Positions 26,161 through 35,583 of a stretch of DNA of 64,000 bases are shown piece by piece. A program made the translations under genes and the position numbers. The notes below the pieces were generated by a model. It ran no database searches. It was given only the letters and a program-made list of their open reading frames with translations, and was not told where the DNA came from. Position 1 is the stretch's first letter, and each line of letters begins with the position of its first letter. The stretch is from Caldilineaceae bacterium bin34 (GTDB lineage: Bacteria; Chloroflexota; Anaerolineae; Caldilineales; Caldilineaceae): assembly GCA_002238555.1 (NCBI GenBank), contig MPMO01000014.1, positions 1-64,000 of the forward strand, in the 5' to 3' direction.

Positions 26161-27195
26161 TCAACCCTGACGGTCGACGCGCAACTGCGGATCAATGGCA
26201 TCCCGCAGACCGTCGCCCAGCAGGTAGAGTGCCAAGACCGTCAGGAAGATCAGGATGCCAGGCGGGAAAATCAGGTGCCAGGCCACGCGGTTGCCGGTGG
26301 TGGGGTCGTGCAGGAAATAGAAATCCCCGGATTTGGCCAGCATGCTGCCCCAGGTAGCCTGAGGTGCTTGGACCCCGAAACCCAGGAAGCTAAGCACGGA
26401 CTCCGCCAATACCAGAGTGCCGATTTCCACCATGATCAGGACGATAATCAGCGGGATCGTGTTGGGCAGGATGTGGTACCACATGATACGCAGCCGGGAG
26501 GCACCCAGTGCCCGGGCAGCGGTCGCATAGTCCAGGGTCTTGATCTGCAGCACCTGCCCGCGCGTAAAGCGCGCTGCCCCGATCCAGCCGAAGAACCCCA
26601 GGAACAGGGTCAGAAGAATGGCGTTGGGCTTGTAGATGGAGGTCAGGAGAATCAGGACAAACAGTGTGGGCAACGAACTGAAGGTGTTGATCAGCCACAG
26701 AATGAAATCGTCCACCTTCCCGCCCAGGAATCCCGCCAGCATGCCGAGCGTGGTGCCCAAGGCGAAGGCAATGCCGGCCGCACAGAAGGCAATCAGCATG
26801 CTTATCCGGGCACCGTGCAGCAGCCGCACCAGTTGATCCCGGCCCAGGCTGTCCGTGCCCAACCAGTGGGTGACGCCGCCTGACACCTCCAATAGCGAGT
26901 CGGCGACTCCGTGGTCGAGGCCCACCAGTCGGCGCGCCATGGATGGAAGCAACGGCGGCTGCAGCGCAGCATCAAGGTTTGTGCGGTTGGGATCGACGCC
27001 CACCAGCAAATTGCCCAGGGGGTTGGCCAACAGTGCCAGCAGGCCAATCAGGACGATGAACAGGAGCGGTCCTACCGTCATCGCATCCGTCCGGATGCGC
27101 TCGAGTGTGACGGTAAGGAACGTCTTGGGCGACCTGGACGACAATGCCGAACTGGCCGCGGCGGACAAGGGCTGGTCGGCCGTGGTGGATGTCAC
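26161..27195 (-). CDS. Peptide/opine-type ABC transporter permease (DppC type)
   Basis: A 344-residue inner-membrane permease. It has an N-terminal helix, an extracytoplasmic loop with HWLGTDSLGRDQLVRLLHGA (the characteristic LGTDxxGRD of DppC-type subunits), further helices, and the EAA loop DYATAARALGASRLRIMWYH followed by ILPN. Unusually long first loop. GTG start. It follows the DppB-type gene by 28 bp. Together they form the membrane channel for the binding protein and two ATPases encoded upstream. Confidence 0.93.
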   Translation of the reverse strand: MTSTTADQPLSAAASSALSSRSPKTFLTVTLERIRTDAMTVGPLLFIVLIGLLALLANPLGNLLVGVDPNRTNLDAALQPPLLPSMARRLVGLDHGVADSLLEVSGGVTHWLGTDSLGRDQLVRLLHGARISMLIAFCAAGIAFALGTTLGMLAGFLGGKVDDFILWLINTFSSLPTLFVLILLTSIYKPNAILLTLFLGFFGWIGAARFTRGQVLQIKTLDYATAARALGASRLRIMWYHILPNTIPLIIVLIMVEIGTLVLAESVLSFLGFGVQAPQATWGSMLAKSGDFYFLHDPTTGNRVAWHLIFPPGILIFLTVLALYLLGDGLRDAIDPQLRVDRQG

Positions 27196-27223
27196 AACCG
27201 GATTTCCTGCTGTACCGCCGAGC

Positions 27224-28288
27224 CTACTGCAGCCGAATGCGCGGATCGATGACCGCGTAGAGAATATCGGAGATCAGATAGCCCAGAATCGTCAAAGCGG
27301 AGTAGAACATGACTGCCCCCATAATCATGGGGTAGTCCCGCTGCAGGGCGGAGAACCACGTCAAGCGCCCCATGCCGGGCCAAGCAAAGATTGTCTCAAT
27401 TACCAGGGCTCCATTGATCACGCCCACGATCGCCGGGCCCAGCACCGTGGCCAAGGGCAGCATGGCATTGCGAAGCACATGGCGCGTCCACAGGGCAAGC
27501 GATCCCAGCCCCTTCGCCCGCGCGGTCCGCAGATAGTCCTGTTCAATCACCTCCAGCACCTGGGTCCGCACCAGCTTGGTCAGAAACGCCACCCCGGCCA
27601 GCGACAACACGAAGGAAGGCAGGATTAGGTGCCGAATGCGGTCCACCAGACTGAACTTCATATCCAATGAAATCGTCATGCGGCCGCCGACCGGCAGCCA
27701 GCCTAGAAGCACACTGAAAACAAAAATACAGATGAGGCCCATCCAGAAGCTGGGCACAGCCTGGCCAGCTACCGACAACAGCCGGATCCCCTGATCCTTG
27801 GCCGAGCCGCGGAACAAGGCACTGAGAAATCCCAGCGGCACGCCAAACAGAAAGACAAGGACCAGGACCACAGCGCCCAGCTCGAACGAGGCCGGCATTC
27901 GGCTGCGCAACATGTCCCAGACCGGCTCCTTGGTAGCCAAGCTGTAGCCGAGGTCCCAGCGGAGCAACCCGCCACCGCGATCGCATAAGGTGAAGCCCAG
28001 ACTGCCGAAGTAGTGGCAGCTGTTGGACATGGGCACCATGGCGTCGACCACATCGCCGCCCCGCAGCGAAACACCTGTGAGCCACTCCACATACTGAATG
28101 GGAATCGGTTGATCATGTCCCAGTTGCCGCCGGAACTCGTCGCGCGCCTCGGCTGTGATCGAAGGGTCGAAGGTGGTCATGAGAACGTAGTCGCCAGGTG
28201 CCACCTTGATCAGCGTGAAACCGAGCAGGCTGATGCCCAGCAGGGTGGGAATGGCCTGCAGGAAGCGCCGGATGATGTATCGGGTCAT
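27224..28288 (-). CDS. Peptide/opine-type ABC transporter permease (DppB type)
   Basis: A 354-residue permease beginning MTRYIIRRFLQAIPTLLGIS, the standard DppB opening. The loop after the first helix is extended and contains four cysteines within a short stretch (NSCHYFGSLGFTLCD region), which is unusual. The EAA loop is DYLRTARAKGLGSLALWTRH followed by VLRNAMLP. It is separated from the upstream binding-protein gene by a strong hairpin. Confidence 0.93.
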   Translation of the reverse strand: MTRYIIRRFLQAIPTLLGISLLGFTLIKVAPGDYVLMTTFDPSITAEARDEFRRQLGHDQPIPIQYVEWLTGVSLRGGDVVDAMVPMSNSCHYFGSLGFTLCDRGGGLLRWDLGYSLATKEPVWDMLRSRMPASFELGAVVLVLVFLFGVPLGFLSALFRGSAKDQGIRLLSVAGQAVPSFWMGLICIFVFSVLLGWLPVGGRMTISLDMKFSLVDRIRHLILPSFVLSLAGVAFLTKLVRTQVLEVIEQDYLRTARAKGLGSLALWTRHVLRNAMLPLATVLGPAIVGVINGALVIETIFAWPGMGRLTWFSALQRDYPMIMGAVMFYSALTILGYLISDILYAVIDPRIRLQ

Positions 28289-28326
28289 GTCGCGGACCGT
28301 TGCAAACCGAGGTCCGTGGTGTCGAC

Positions 28327-28362
28327 GGCCGGGCCGCTCCCTGATGGGAAGCCAGCCCGGCC
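28327..28362 (-). promoter_or_regulatory. Intercistronic hairpin after the peptide-binding protein gene
   Basis: GGCCGGGC (28327-28334) pairs with GCCCGGCC (28355-28362), with further pairing inside the loop. There is no U-tract on the minus strand. Hairpins here usually protect the binding-protein mRNA from 3' decay or allow only partial read-through into the permeases. Confidence 0.55.
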
Positions 28363-28405
28363 GCGCTCAAAAAATCAAAACGTCGTATCGACAGTCAGGC
28401 AAGGC

Positions 28406-30121
28406 CTATTCCGTCAGGGCCCATTCGTGGATGTTCCAGGAGAAGCTCCAGGTTCCCGGATCGATGCCTTCCCAGCGGTTGGAATAGCCGACGTTGCCGA
28501 TGCTGCCGGTCACGAACAGGTAGGGAATCTCGTCGTGGATGATCTGCTGGATTTCGTAGTAGTACGGGGCCCGATCCTCGGCGGCGCAGCCGGGGGTTTC
28601 GAGGCCCAGCTCCAACAGTTCGTCGACCCGCGGGTTCTGGTAGCTAACGAAGTTGAAGCCGCTGCCCGGCGTATCGAACCTCGAGTGCCAGAATGAGTCG
28701 TCGTTGGGGTCCGTGCCCAATCCCGTCCAGCCAATGATCACCATCTCGTAGGTCTGGCCCAGCAGCTCACCGACCAGCGTGCCGAATTCAATCGCCTCGA
28801 ACTCGATGTCGAAGCCGATGCTGTTGAGCTGATCCTGGACCAGAACGCCCAACTCCTCGCGGGTGGAGTTGCCGGCGTTGGTCTTGAGGTTCAGGGACAA
28901 GGTGACGCCGGCCTCGGCCGTGGCACAGCCGTTGCACTCGCGCACGCCGTCGCCGTCGCTGTCTGTCCACCCGGCTTCATCCAGTAAGGCGGCCGCGGCC
29001 TCCAGGTCGTAGGCATAGGGTTCGATCGACGCATCGTGGGCCCAGCCCACCGCGGGCAGCACGTTGCTGGCCAGCTTGTAGCCCTGGCCCAGATAGACCT
29101 TGTTGATGATCGCCTCGTAGTCCAGGCTGTGGGCCATGGCCTTCCGCACCATTGGGTCACTCAGAATCGGATGGGGATCCTGCGCGACGAGGTTGCCGTC
29201 CTCATCCTGGCCTGGCAGGGGGTTGGCGGGATTGGCCTGGTTCAGGCCGATGTAGCTGTAGCCGTCGTCCTTGAACTTGAAGATGTTCAGATCCGGGTTG
29301 AGCCCGACCCTGGTCAGCTGGGTCGGCTCCAGACCCATGACGTCAATCTCGCCGTTCTCCAGGGCGGCCAGGCGGCTGCTGGCCTGCGGGATGACACGGA
29401 TGATCTGGCCATCCATGTTGGGCGCGCCCTTCCAGAAGCCGTCGTTGCTCTCCATGGCAATGAAGTTGTCCCGCTGCCATTCCTTGAAACCGAAGGCTTC
29501 GGCCGTCACGGCAGGCGCCGTATTGAGCGGACTGTCCATGATGTCGGAGAAGTCCCCGGCATACAGGTGGCTGGGCAGCCAACCCAGGCCCAGGTCGAGA
29601 AGGCCGTCGCACTTGAGATCGGAGAACGTTACCCGGACAGTCAGATCGTCAATGACCTCGATGCTGTCAATGCCCGCCACATTGGCCTTGCGGGGCGTTT
29701 CCACCAGCTCGCTGGCAATCGCATCGTAGGTGAACTTGAAGTCGTGGGCATCCACGGCCTCGCCGTCGCTCCAGGTAACTCCCGGCCGCAGGTTGAACGT
29801 CCAGACGAGGGAGTCCTCGGAAACGGTCCAACTTTCAGCCAACTCGGTTGCCTCGATGGCACCGGTCTTGGGGTTGGTGCCCAAGAGGCCCGGGAAGTAC
29901 GGCATCATGTCGAAACTGGCCGAGTCAGAGGCCAGAATCGGGTTCAGGATGGTGCCGTCGGCACTGCTGGCCTCGGTCCAGGTGCCACCCTGGATGGGGC
30001 CGGCCGGTGCCGCTTCCGTCTCCACGGGCACGGCCACGGTGGTGCAGGCCGCCAGCAACGGCACCACAAACGCCACCAAGGTTGCACCGGCCAACAGCCG
30101 GCGCCAAGCAAGTCTCTTCAT
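28406..30121 (-). CDS. Peptide/opine ABC transporter substrate-binding lipoprotein (SBP family 5)
   Basis: A 571-residue extracytoplasmic binding protein. ATG 30121 has AGGAG eight bases upstream; signal peptide with lipobox PLLAAC. Family-5 features include GGTWTEASSADGTILNPI at the mature N-terminus, LAESWTVSEDSLVWTFNLRP followed by GVTWSDGEAVDAHDFKFTYD (the SBP_bac_5 signature), and a late insertion DSDGDGVRECNGC resembling a Ca-binding loop commonly seen in such proteins. It lies between the ATPases and the permeases. Ligand probably peptide, opine or nickel-chelate class; not decided by sequence. Confidence 0.93.
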   Translation of the reverse strand: MKRLAWRRLLAGATLVAFVVPLLAACTTVAVPVETEAAPAGPIQGGTWTEASSADGTILNPILASDSASFDMMPYFPGLLGTNPKTGAIEATELAESWTVSEDSLVWTFNLRPGVTWSDGEAVDAHDFKFTYDAIASELVETPRKANVAGIDSIEVIDDLTVRVTFSDLKCDGLLDLGLGWLPSHLYAGDFSDIMDSPLNTAPAVTAEAFGFKEWQRDNFIAMESNDGFWKGAPNMDGQIIRVIPQASSRLAALENGEIDVMGLEPTQLTRVGLNPDLNIFKFKDDGYSYIGLNQANPANPLPGQDEDGNLVAQDPHPILSDPMVRKAMAHSLDYEAIINKVYLGQGYKLASNVLPAVGWAHDASIEPYAYDLEAAAALLDEAGWTDSDGDGVRECNGCATAEAGVTLSLNLKTNAGNSTREELGVLVQDQLNSIGFDIEFEAIEFGTLVGELLGQTYEMVIIGWTGLGTDPNDDSFWHSRFDTPGSGFNFVSYQNPRVDELLELGLETPGCAAEDRAPYYYEIQQIIHDEIPYLFVTGSIGNVGYSNRWEGIDPGTWSFSWNIHEWALTE

Positions 30122-30201
30122 GTTTTGTCTCCTCTGTCCGTCCGGGACAGGCGATTGAAAGGGGTCGTACGGAGTCGAAAATACACCGGCCCCGGGAATG
30201 G

Positions 30202-31212
30202 TTACTCCTCGTTCAGGAAGCAGGCCGCGTAGTGGCCGTCGCCCACGTCGCGGAACTCCGGCTCCTCTTGGAAGCAGCGGTCCATGGCCTTGGGACAACG
30301 GGTACTGAAGTTGCAGCCGGTGGGCGGGGAAGCCGGATTGGGCACGTCCCCCTCCAGAATGATGCGCTGACGCTTGGCTTCGACCACGGGGTCGGGCACC
30401 GGCACGGCGGACAGCAGGGCTTCCGTGTAGGGGTGGCTCGGGTTCTCATACAGCTCGGTGCGCTCGGCGAGTTCCACAATCTTGCCGAGGTACATCACGG
30501 CAATGCGGTCCGAGATGTGCCGGACCACGCTCAGGTCGTGGGCAATAAACAGGTAGGTCAGCTGCAGTTCCCGCTGCAGGTCCTCAAGCAGATTGATGAC
30601 CTGGGCCTGAATGGACACATCCAAAGCCGAAATCGGTTCGTCGCAGACGATGAAGGAGGGATTGACCGCCAAGGCCCGGGCCACGCCGATCCGCTGCCGC
30701 TGCCCGCCCGAGAACTCATGGGGGTAGCGGTTGACGAAATAGGGGTTGAGGCCCACGATTTCCAGCAGTTCGCGCACCCGTTCCTGCCGGTCGGTCTTGG
30801 AGTTGCCCAACTGGTGGACATCCAGCGGCTCGCCCACGATGCTGCCGACCGTCATGCGGGGATTGAGCGAGGCATAGGGATCCTGGAAGATCATCTGCAT
30901 GCGTCGCCGCATCTGACGCAGATTCGGACCCGAGGTTTCGGTCAGTTCCACGCCCTCGAAACGCACGCTGCCTGCGGTGGGACGGTGCAGCTGCAGGATG
31001 GCGCGCCCGGTGGTCGACTTGCCGCAGCCCGATTCGCCGACCAAGCCCAGGGTCTCCCCCCTGATGAGGTCGAAATCCAGGCCGTCCACGGCCCGGATCG
31101 ATCCCACCTGGCGCTGGATCAGGATCCCGCGCGTGATGGGGAAGTGCATCTTGAGATCGCGGACTTCCAGCAGGACCTCGCCGCTGCCGTTCATGTTGGC
31201 GGCTTCGCTCAT
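30202..31212 (-). CDS. Peptide ABC transporter ATP-binding protein (DppF type)
   Basis: A 336-residue ATPase: Walker [15 protein letters not shown]-loop [13 protein letters not shown], signature [15 protein letters not shown], Walker B FIVCDEP, H-loop AHDLS. The C-terminal oligopeptide-transporter domain has the cysteine cluster [15 protein letters not shown] that binds an Fe-S cluster in DppD/F-type proteins. Its ATG overlaps the stop of the DppD-type gene by four bases. Confidence 0.94.
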   Translation of the reverse strand: MSEAANMNGSGEVLLEVRDLKMHFPITRGILIQRQVGSIRAVDGLDFDLIRGETLGLVGESGCGKSTTGRAILQLHRPTAGSVRFEGVELTETSGPNLRQMRRRMQMIFQDPYASLNPRMTVGSIVGEPLDVHQLGNSKTDRQERVRELLEIVGLNPYFVNRYPHEFSGGQRQRIGVARALAVNPSFIVCDEPISALDVSIQAQVINLLEDLQRELQLTYLFIAHDLSVVRHISDRIAVMYLGKIVELAERTELYENPSHPYTEALLSAVPVPDPVVEAKRQRIILEGDVPNPASPPTGCNFSTRCPKAMDRCFQEEPEFRDVGDGHYAACFLNEE

Positions 31213-32228
31213 GCAGCACCTCCTGCCAGGCCGGCGTCCAGTTCAAGCCGGATCTCGCTGATGTCCCGCCAACAGGCCGACAGGTGATCGTCGGCAACCG
31301 TCTCGAGCGGGGGGTTTTCCTGCCAGCACTTTTCGATGACGAACTCGCAGCGCGGCGCGAACGGACAATGGGACGGCTCGTCCAACAGATCCGGCGGCAG
31401 GCCGTCAATGGGCACCAGCCTTTCCTTGTGGGCCTCGTCCAGCCGCGGAATCGAACGCAGCAGGCCCAGCGTATAGGGATGGTGCGGCTGGGCGTACAGG
31501 TCGTTCACCGTGGCCGCTTCGATGATGAAGCCGGCATACATCACAATCACCCGTTCGGCCATGCCGGCCACGACGCCGAGGTCGTGGGTGATCCAGATGA
31601 TGGCCATGCCCAGCTCCTTGCGCAGCCGGTCCACCAGGTCGATGATTTGCGCCTGGATGGTCACGTCCAGGGCCGTGGTCGGCTCGTCGGCAATCAGCAG
31701 CTGGGGATTGCAGCTCAGGCCCATGGCAATCATGACCCGCTGCCGCATGCCGCCGGAGAACTGGTGGGGGTAGTCGTCCAGCCGGCTGGCGGCCGCCGGG
31801 ATGCCCACCAAATCCAGGAGTTCGATGGCGCGCTCCCGGCTCTGGTTGCGGTTCATGGACATGTGGAGTTCCAGCGACTCGGTGATCTGCCGTCCGATGG
31901 TCAGCACCGGATTCAGGGAGGTCATCGGATCCTGGAAGATCATGGCAATGCGATTGCCCCGGATGTGGCGCAGGTCCTCCTCGGCCAAGTCCATGAGCTC
32001 CTGGCCGTCAAAGACCACGGAGCCATTGACGATTTTTCCGGGCGGCGACGCGATCAGGCGGATCAGGGACATCACGCCCACGCTCTTGCCGGAGCCGGAC
32101 TCCCCGACAATCGCGACGGTTTCCCCTTCATCCACGTGATAGGAGATTCCGTTGACGGCGTGGACCACGCCGTCCTGGGTGAAGAACTTGGTCTCAAGAT
32201 CCCTGACGTTCAGTAGGGTTTTGCTCAT
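31209..32228 (-). CDS. Peptide ABC transporter ATP-binding protein (DppD type)
   Basis: A 339-residue ATPase and first gene of the peptide-import operon. Walker [15 protein letters not shown]-loop [13 protein letters not shown], signature [15 protein letters not shown], Walker [14 protein letters not shown]-loop THDLG. The C-terminal cysteine cluster [14 protein letters not shown] is present. It forms a heterodimer with the DppF-type subunit. The operon order D-F-binding protein-B-C is shuffled relative to the classic dppABCDF. Confidence 0.94.
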   Translation of the reverse strand: MSKTLLNVRDLETKFFTQDGVVHAVNGISYHVDEGETVAIVGESGSGKSVGVMSLIRLIASPPGKIVNGSVVFDGQELMDLAEEDLRHIRGNRIAMIFQDPMTSLNPVLTIGRQITESLELHMSMNRNQSRERAIELLDLVGIPAAASRLDDYPHQFSGGMRQRVMIAMGLSCNPQLLIADEPTTALDVTIQAQIIDLVDRLRKELGMAIIWITHDLGVVAGMAERVIVMYAGFIIEAATVNDLYAQPHHPYTLGLLRSIPRLDEAHKERLVPIDGLPPDLLDEPSHCPFAPRCEFVIEKCWQENPPLETVADDHLSACWRDISEIRLELDAGLAGGAA

Positions 32229-32636
32229 GCCGACATCCGTTGGCGCGGATCAGGGGGCCGGCCATTCCGTGCCTCGACCCCAACTCAATGGGCCATGCAA
32301 GGATATGAACCGGCTCGCGGGGATGGATTGATTCTATACCAGCAACGTTCTGCTGCGGGGTGTCCACACTGTTGCGACGGCCCGGCTCCGGATTTGGCGC
32401 AGGACGGGCTCAGCACGCCCATAGGACTCGAAATCGATGTCTCCACCGATGGGGACTGTCCGAAGTCCTGTTGGGAACCCCAACCCCTTGTTGGGGGCCC
32501 GCAGATACCGAAGGTACCGGCCAGAAAGCGCATCGCCCGATCCGGGCCTTGTCGACCAAACCTGCAACCGTCATGCCATGCCTGTAGTCGCTCAACGACA
32601 TGGTGACCGGAGCGGTTGCGGTTCAGTTCAACCCGA
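32229..32636. other. Intergenic region upstream of the peptide ABC operon
   Basis: No gene recognised. CCCCAAC (32478-32484) pairs with GTTGGGG (32490-32496), and a preceding GTTGGG could compete for the same arm, giving a small switch-like repeat. TATAGA on the minus strand near 32334-32339 is a weak -10 candidate for the operon. Confidence 0.4.
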
Positions 32637-33311
32637 TCAGGAATCACGGTGTCGCAGTTGTGCTTCCAACTCCCGGACTCTTGCTTCAAGAGTGGTTCGT
32701 GCTTCATGCTCGGCCCTGAGTGCGGCTTCAGCTTCATCGGCACGAACCTCGGCTTGGTCGGCGCGGGTCACCTGATCATCGTAGGTGGCAATGTGCCGAC
32801 CCGTCTCCGGGTCATACCACTTCAACTGACCGTGCACCCAGCGAAGGTCCAGGTTCAGAACCGTACTGTGACCCTGCAGGATGTCCGTCGCCAACGCCTC
32901 AATGGCAATCGGTTGATAGACCCCATCCACCAGACGATCCCCGGTCAGGCGCGTGCCATGGCTCAAGCCCGTCTCGTCGAAGCGCCAGTACTCGGGGATG
33001 CCCAGAGCCGCGTAGTCGTCCCGCATCTCCTCCACGTCCACCCGTCCTGTGGACGGCGAGCCAATTTCCAGCACGAAGTCGGGCGGCTTGCCCTGCTCCG
33101 AAATGACATAGCCGTTGCGCCGGTGGTAGGCCTCCGGGTCCACGTCGAAGGCGATCGGCATGTCGGGATACCGAATCCCCGTCATGTCGCCGGGCGGGAA
33201 GGGGGCAAGGTACAGGTCGCCCCCCAACAGGGTGGTGGCGGGACTGCCGAAGTGCTTGGCCAGATGGAGTGCGCCGCCGTTGGTGGTCAGGTGTTGGAAG
33301 TTGGCCGTCAA
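32637..33311 (-). CDS. Uma2-family (DUF820) restriction-endonuclease-fold protein
   Basis: A protein of at least 224 residues. The Uma2 core is PPDFVLEIGSPSTGRVDVEE followed by MRDDYAALGIPEYWRFD, with the Asp/Glu pair of the PD-(D/E)xK-like fold. The last 45 residues form a charged coiled coil (RADQAEVRADEAEAALRAEH). TTG 33311 is used as start because the frame upstream, which looks like genuine Uma2 sequence (LPDPPRRDPDEL), is interrupted by TAG at 33384-33386, four codons after ATG 33398. The gene may therefore be N-terminally damaged. Uma2 proteins are abundant in Cyanobacteria and Chloroflexota; function unknown. Confidence 0.75.
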   Translation of the reverse strand: MTANFQHLTTNGGALHLAKHFGSPATTLLGGDLYLAPFPPGDMTGIRYPDMPIAFDVDPEAYHRRNGYVISEQGKPPDFVLEIGSPSTGRVDVEEMRDDYAALGIPEYWRFDETGLSHGTRLTGDRLVDGVYQPIAIEALATDILQGHSTVLNLDLRWVHGQLKWYDPETGRHIATYDDQVTRADQAEVRADEAEAALRAEHEARTTLEARVRELEAQLRHRDS

Positions 33312-33598
33312 CTCGTCGGGATCACGTCGGGGCGGATCCGGGAGCGGCAGCAGGACCGGAGGCTGAAGTTCCGCGACAGTGAACTACGAAACGGTCATAT
33401 CGCACCTTGTGGGTTCAGCATGCGCACAGGGCTGCGATGGCAGCAGTTCGACTGGGATGGAGATTCCGGCATCCTCGGAATGCATACGCGATCCGGCCAA
33501 GGTGCGGGAAGACCATCGGCCCGGCGGCCACACGGATCCGGATCGAGCAACCGGCAACGGCATCGGTGATCACCTGCTCTTCATTGCCCTTGGGGAAT

Positions 33599-34969
33599 TC
33601 ACAGGATTTGTCTCAGGTGTTTCAGCTGGGCCCGTTGGGCGCGTTCACTGGTGCCGCCCTCCACATCGCGCGACTCAAGGCTGGCTTCAAAATCCAGAAG
33701 CCCGGCGCTGCCGCCGGCCAAGGCCGGATGCAGCGCCTCCCAGTCTGCGGCGTTCAACTCGGCGAGCGCCAGCCCTCGGGTTTCGGCCAGACGGACCGCC
33801 GCACCGGCCACATGATGGGCTTGGCGAAACGGGACCCCCTGCCGCACCAGGTGCTCGGCCACGTCGGTTGCCAGCATGAAATCGTCCATAACGGCTGCCG
33901 TGCGCTCCGGACGGCATTCCATGGTGGCAATGGCCCCGGCCGCAATCTCCAGGGCACCGTGCCAGGTGGCCACCGTGTCGAACAGGGGTTCCTTGTCCTC
34001 CTGCAGATCGCGGTTGTAGGCCCGCGGCAGACCCTTCAGGGTCATGAGCAGACCGGTCAGCGACCCGGCGACCCGGCCGGACTTGCCCCGGATCAATTCA
34101 AAGCTGTCCGGGTTCTTCTTTTGCGGCATCAAGCTGCTGCCGGTGCTGTAGGCGTCGGCCAGTTGGAGGAAGCCGAAGGGCTGGGAGGAGTGGATAACGA
34201 CGTCTTCGGCCAACTGGCTCAGGTGGACCATGGACAGGGACGCCGCAAACAGGAACTCGGCCGCGAAGTCCCGGTCGCTGACCGCGTCGACACTGTTGGC
34301 GGAGACCCCCTCGAACCCGAGAGCCGCGGCCAGCACCTCCCGATCGATCGCAAACGGGTTGCCGGCCAGGGCCCCGCTGCCCAGCGGCAACACGTTCACG
34401 CGGGCGCGGACCTGGCCCAGCCGTTCCAGGTCCCGCACGAGCGGCCAGGCGTGGGAGAGCAGCCAGTGGCTGAAGCGAATGGGCTGGGCCGTCTGCAGGT
34501 GGGTGAACCCCGGCATGGCCACGTCCACATGCTCCTCGGCGCGGTCGGCCATCACCCCGGCCAGTTGGCGCAGGTCGTTCCGCAGCGCGTCGATTGCTCC
34601 CCGCAGCCAGAGACGCAGATCGGTGGCCACCTGATCGTTGCGGCTACGACCCGTGTGGAGCTTGCCGGCCACGGTTCCCACCAGTTCCCCCAGCCGCCGT
34701 TCGTTGGCCGTGTGGATGTCCTCATCGCTTGGCTGCAACTCGAACGTGTCCGCCTCCCACTCCGCGGCCACGCGGTCCAGACCGGCCTGCAGTTCGGACA
34801 CCTCCTCGGTGGTAAGCAGGCCGGCTCCGCCCAGGGCGGCGGCATAGGCCTGGCTGCCCTGAATGTCCACCCGCCACAGGCGTCGGTCGAATGCAATCGA
34901 ATCACTGAAGGCGGCCATGGCCGGAACCACGCCACTCTCGAAGCGGCCGCCCCACAATTTGTTGTTCAC
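33599..34969 (-). CDS. argH: Argininosuccinate lyase
   Basis: Last step of arginine synthesis: splits argininosuccinate into arginine and fumarate. The 456-residue protein starts NNKLWGGRFESG, has KLHTGRSRNDQVATDLRLW, the catalytic-loop signature GSSLMPQKKNPD of the fumarase/aspartase superfamily, and AMPGFTHLQTAQPIRFSHWL. Full family length. GTG start. argG is not adjacent. Divergent from the DUF1992 gene. Confidence 0.96.
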   Translation of the reverse strand: MNNKLWGGRFESGVVPAMAAFSDSIAFDRRLWRVDIQGSQAYAAALGGAGLLTTEEVSELQAGLDRVAAEWEADTFELQPSDEDIHTANERRLGELVGTVAGKLHTGRSRNDQVATDLRLWLRGAIDALRNDLRQLAGVMADRAEEHVDVAMPGFTHLQTAQPIRFSHWLLSHAWPLVRDLERLGQVRARVNVLPLGSGALAGNPFAIDREVLAAALGFEGVSANSVDAVSDRDFAAEFLFAASLSMVHLSQLAEDVVIHSSQPFGFLQLADAYSTGSSLMPQKKNPDSFELIRGKSGRVAGSLTGLLMTLKGLPRAYNRDLQEDKEPLFDTVATWHGALEIAAGAIATMECRPERTAAVMDDFMLATDVAEHLVRQGVPFRQAHHVAGAAVRLAETRGLALAELNAADWEALHPALAGGSAGLLDFEASLESRDVEGGTSERAQRAQLKHLRQIL

Positions 34970-35069
34970 GGCATCACGCGGGTTGCTGCAAGGAATGTCG
35001 ACACAAGCCCCGGCCGGGCCGGGCCCAATTCATAATGGTGACAGAGCATTCTTTGGAACATCAACGGAC

Positions 35070-35573
35070 ATGCCCGAGTCCTCCCGACCCAAATCCCCCG
35101 GAACACACAGACGCGGCAAGCGGCTCGCCAATCCCGACGAACGGGAGAGGCTGATTGACCGCCAGTTGGCCGAGGCAGTCAACTCGCCCGACTGGCGCAA
35201 CCTGAAGGGCAAGGGCCGCAGGCTGGACCTCGACCCGCCTCCCGGCGTACCGCCCGACATGGTCATGGCCAACAAGATCATGGAGGATGCCAATGTGCAG
35301 CCAAGCTGGCTTGAGGACCGCACCGCCCTGCTGGCGAAAATCGAGGCCCGGCGGGAGCAGTGGCGACAGTGGTTCCGTCGCCTGGACCGCTCCCATGCCC
35401 ATGCGGCACGGTTGCAGGAGGACTGGGCGGAACGGGTCCGCCGGGAGGTGGCGGACCTGAACCGGCAAATCCGGGACCTCAATCTGGCACTGCCCCTGTG
35501 GCGGCTGGAAGTGGTGCCGCTGCAACCTGAGGACGAACTCGCGCAGGCATCCACTGCAACCGGCAAGGACTGA
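35070..35573 (+). CDS. DUF1992 (DnaJ-family-like) protein
   Basis: A 167-residue protein with the DUF1992 motif: IDRQLAEAVNSPDWRNLKGK followed by GRRLDLDPPPGVPPDMVMAN, the standard 'fxnlpGxGkPL' pattern of this family, also found C-terminal to J-domains in DNAJC28. The rest is helical and basic. No J-domain is present. ATG 35070 is chosen; a CATAAT near 35031 may be the -10 box. Role unknown. Confidence 0.8.
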   Translation: MPESSRPKSPGTHRRGKRLANPDERERLIDRQLAEAVNSPDWRNLKGKGRRLDLDPPPGVPPDMVMANKIMEDANVQPSWLEDRTALLAKIEARREQWRQWFRRLDRSHAHAARLQEDWAERVRREVADLNRQIRDLNLALPLWRLEVVPLQPEDELAQASTATGKD

Positions 35574-35583
35574 ACCCGCCTGC

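Noticed and set aside
33407..35035. Long plus-strand frame opposite argH
   Set aside because: Mirror of the argH codon pattern with no domain signature; argH itself is full-length and unmistakable.
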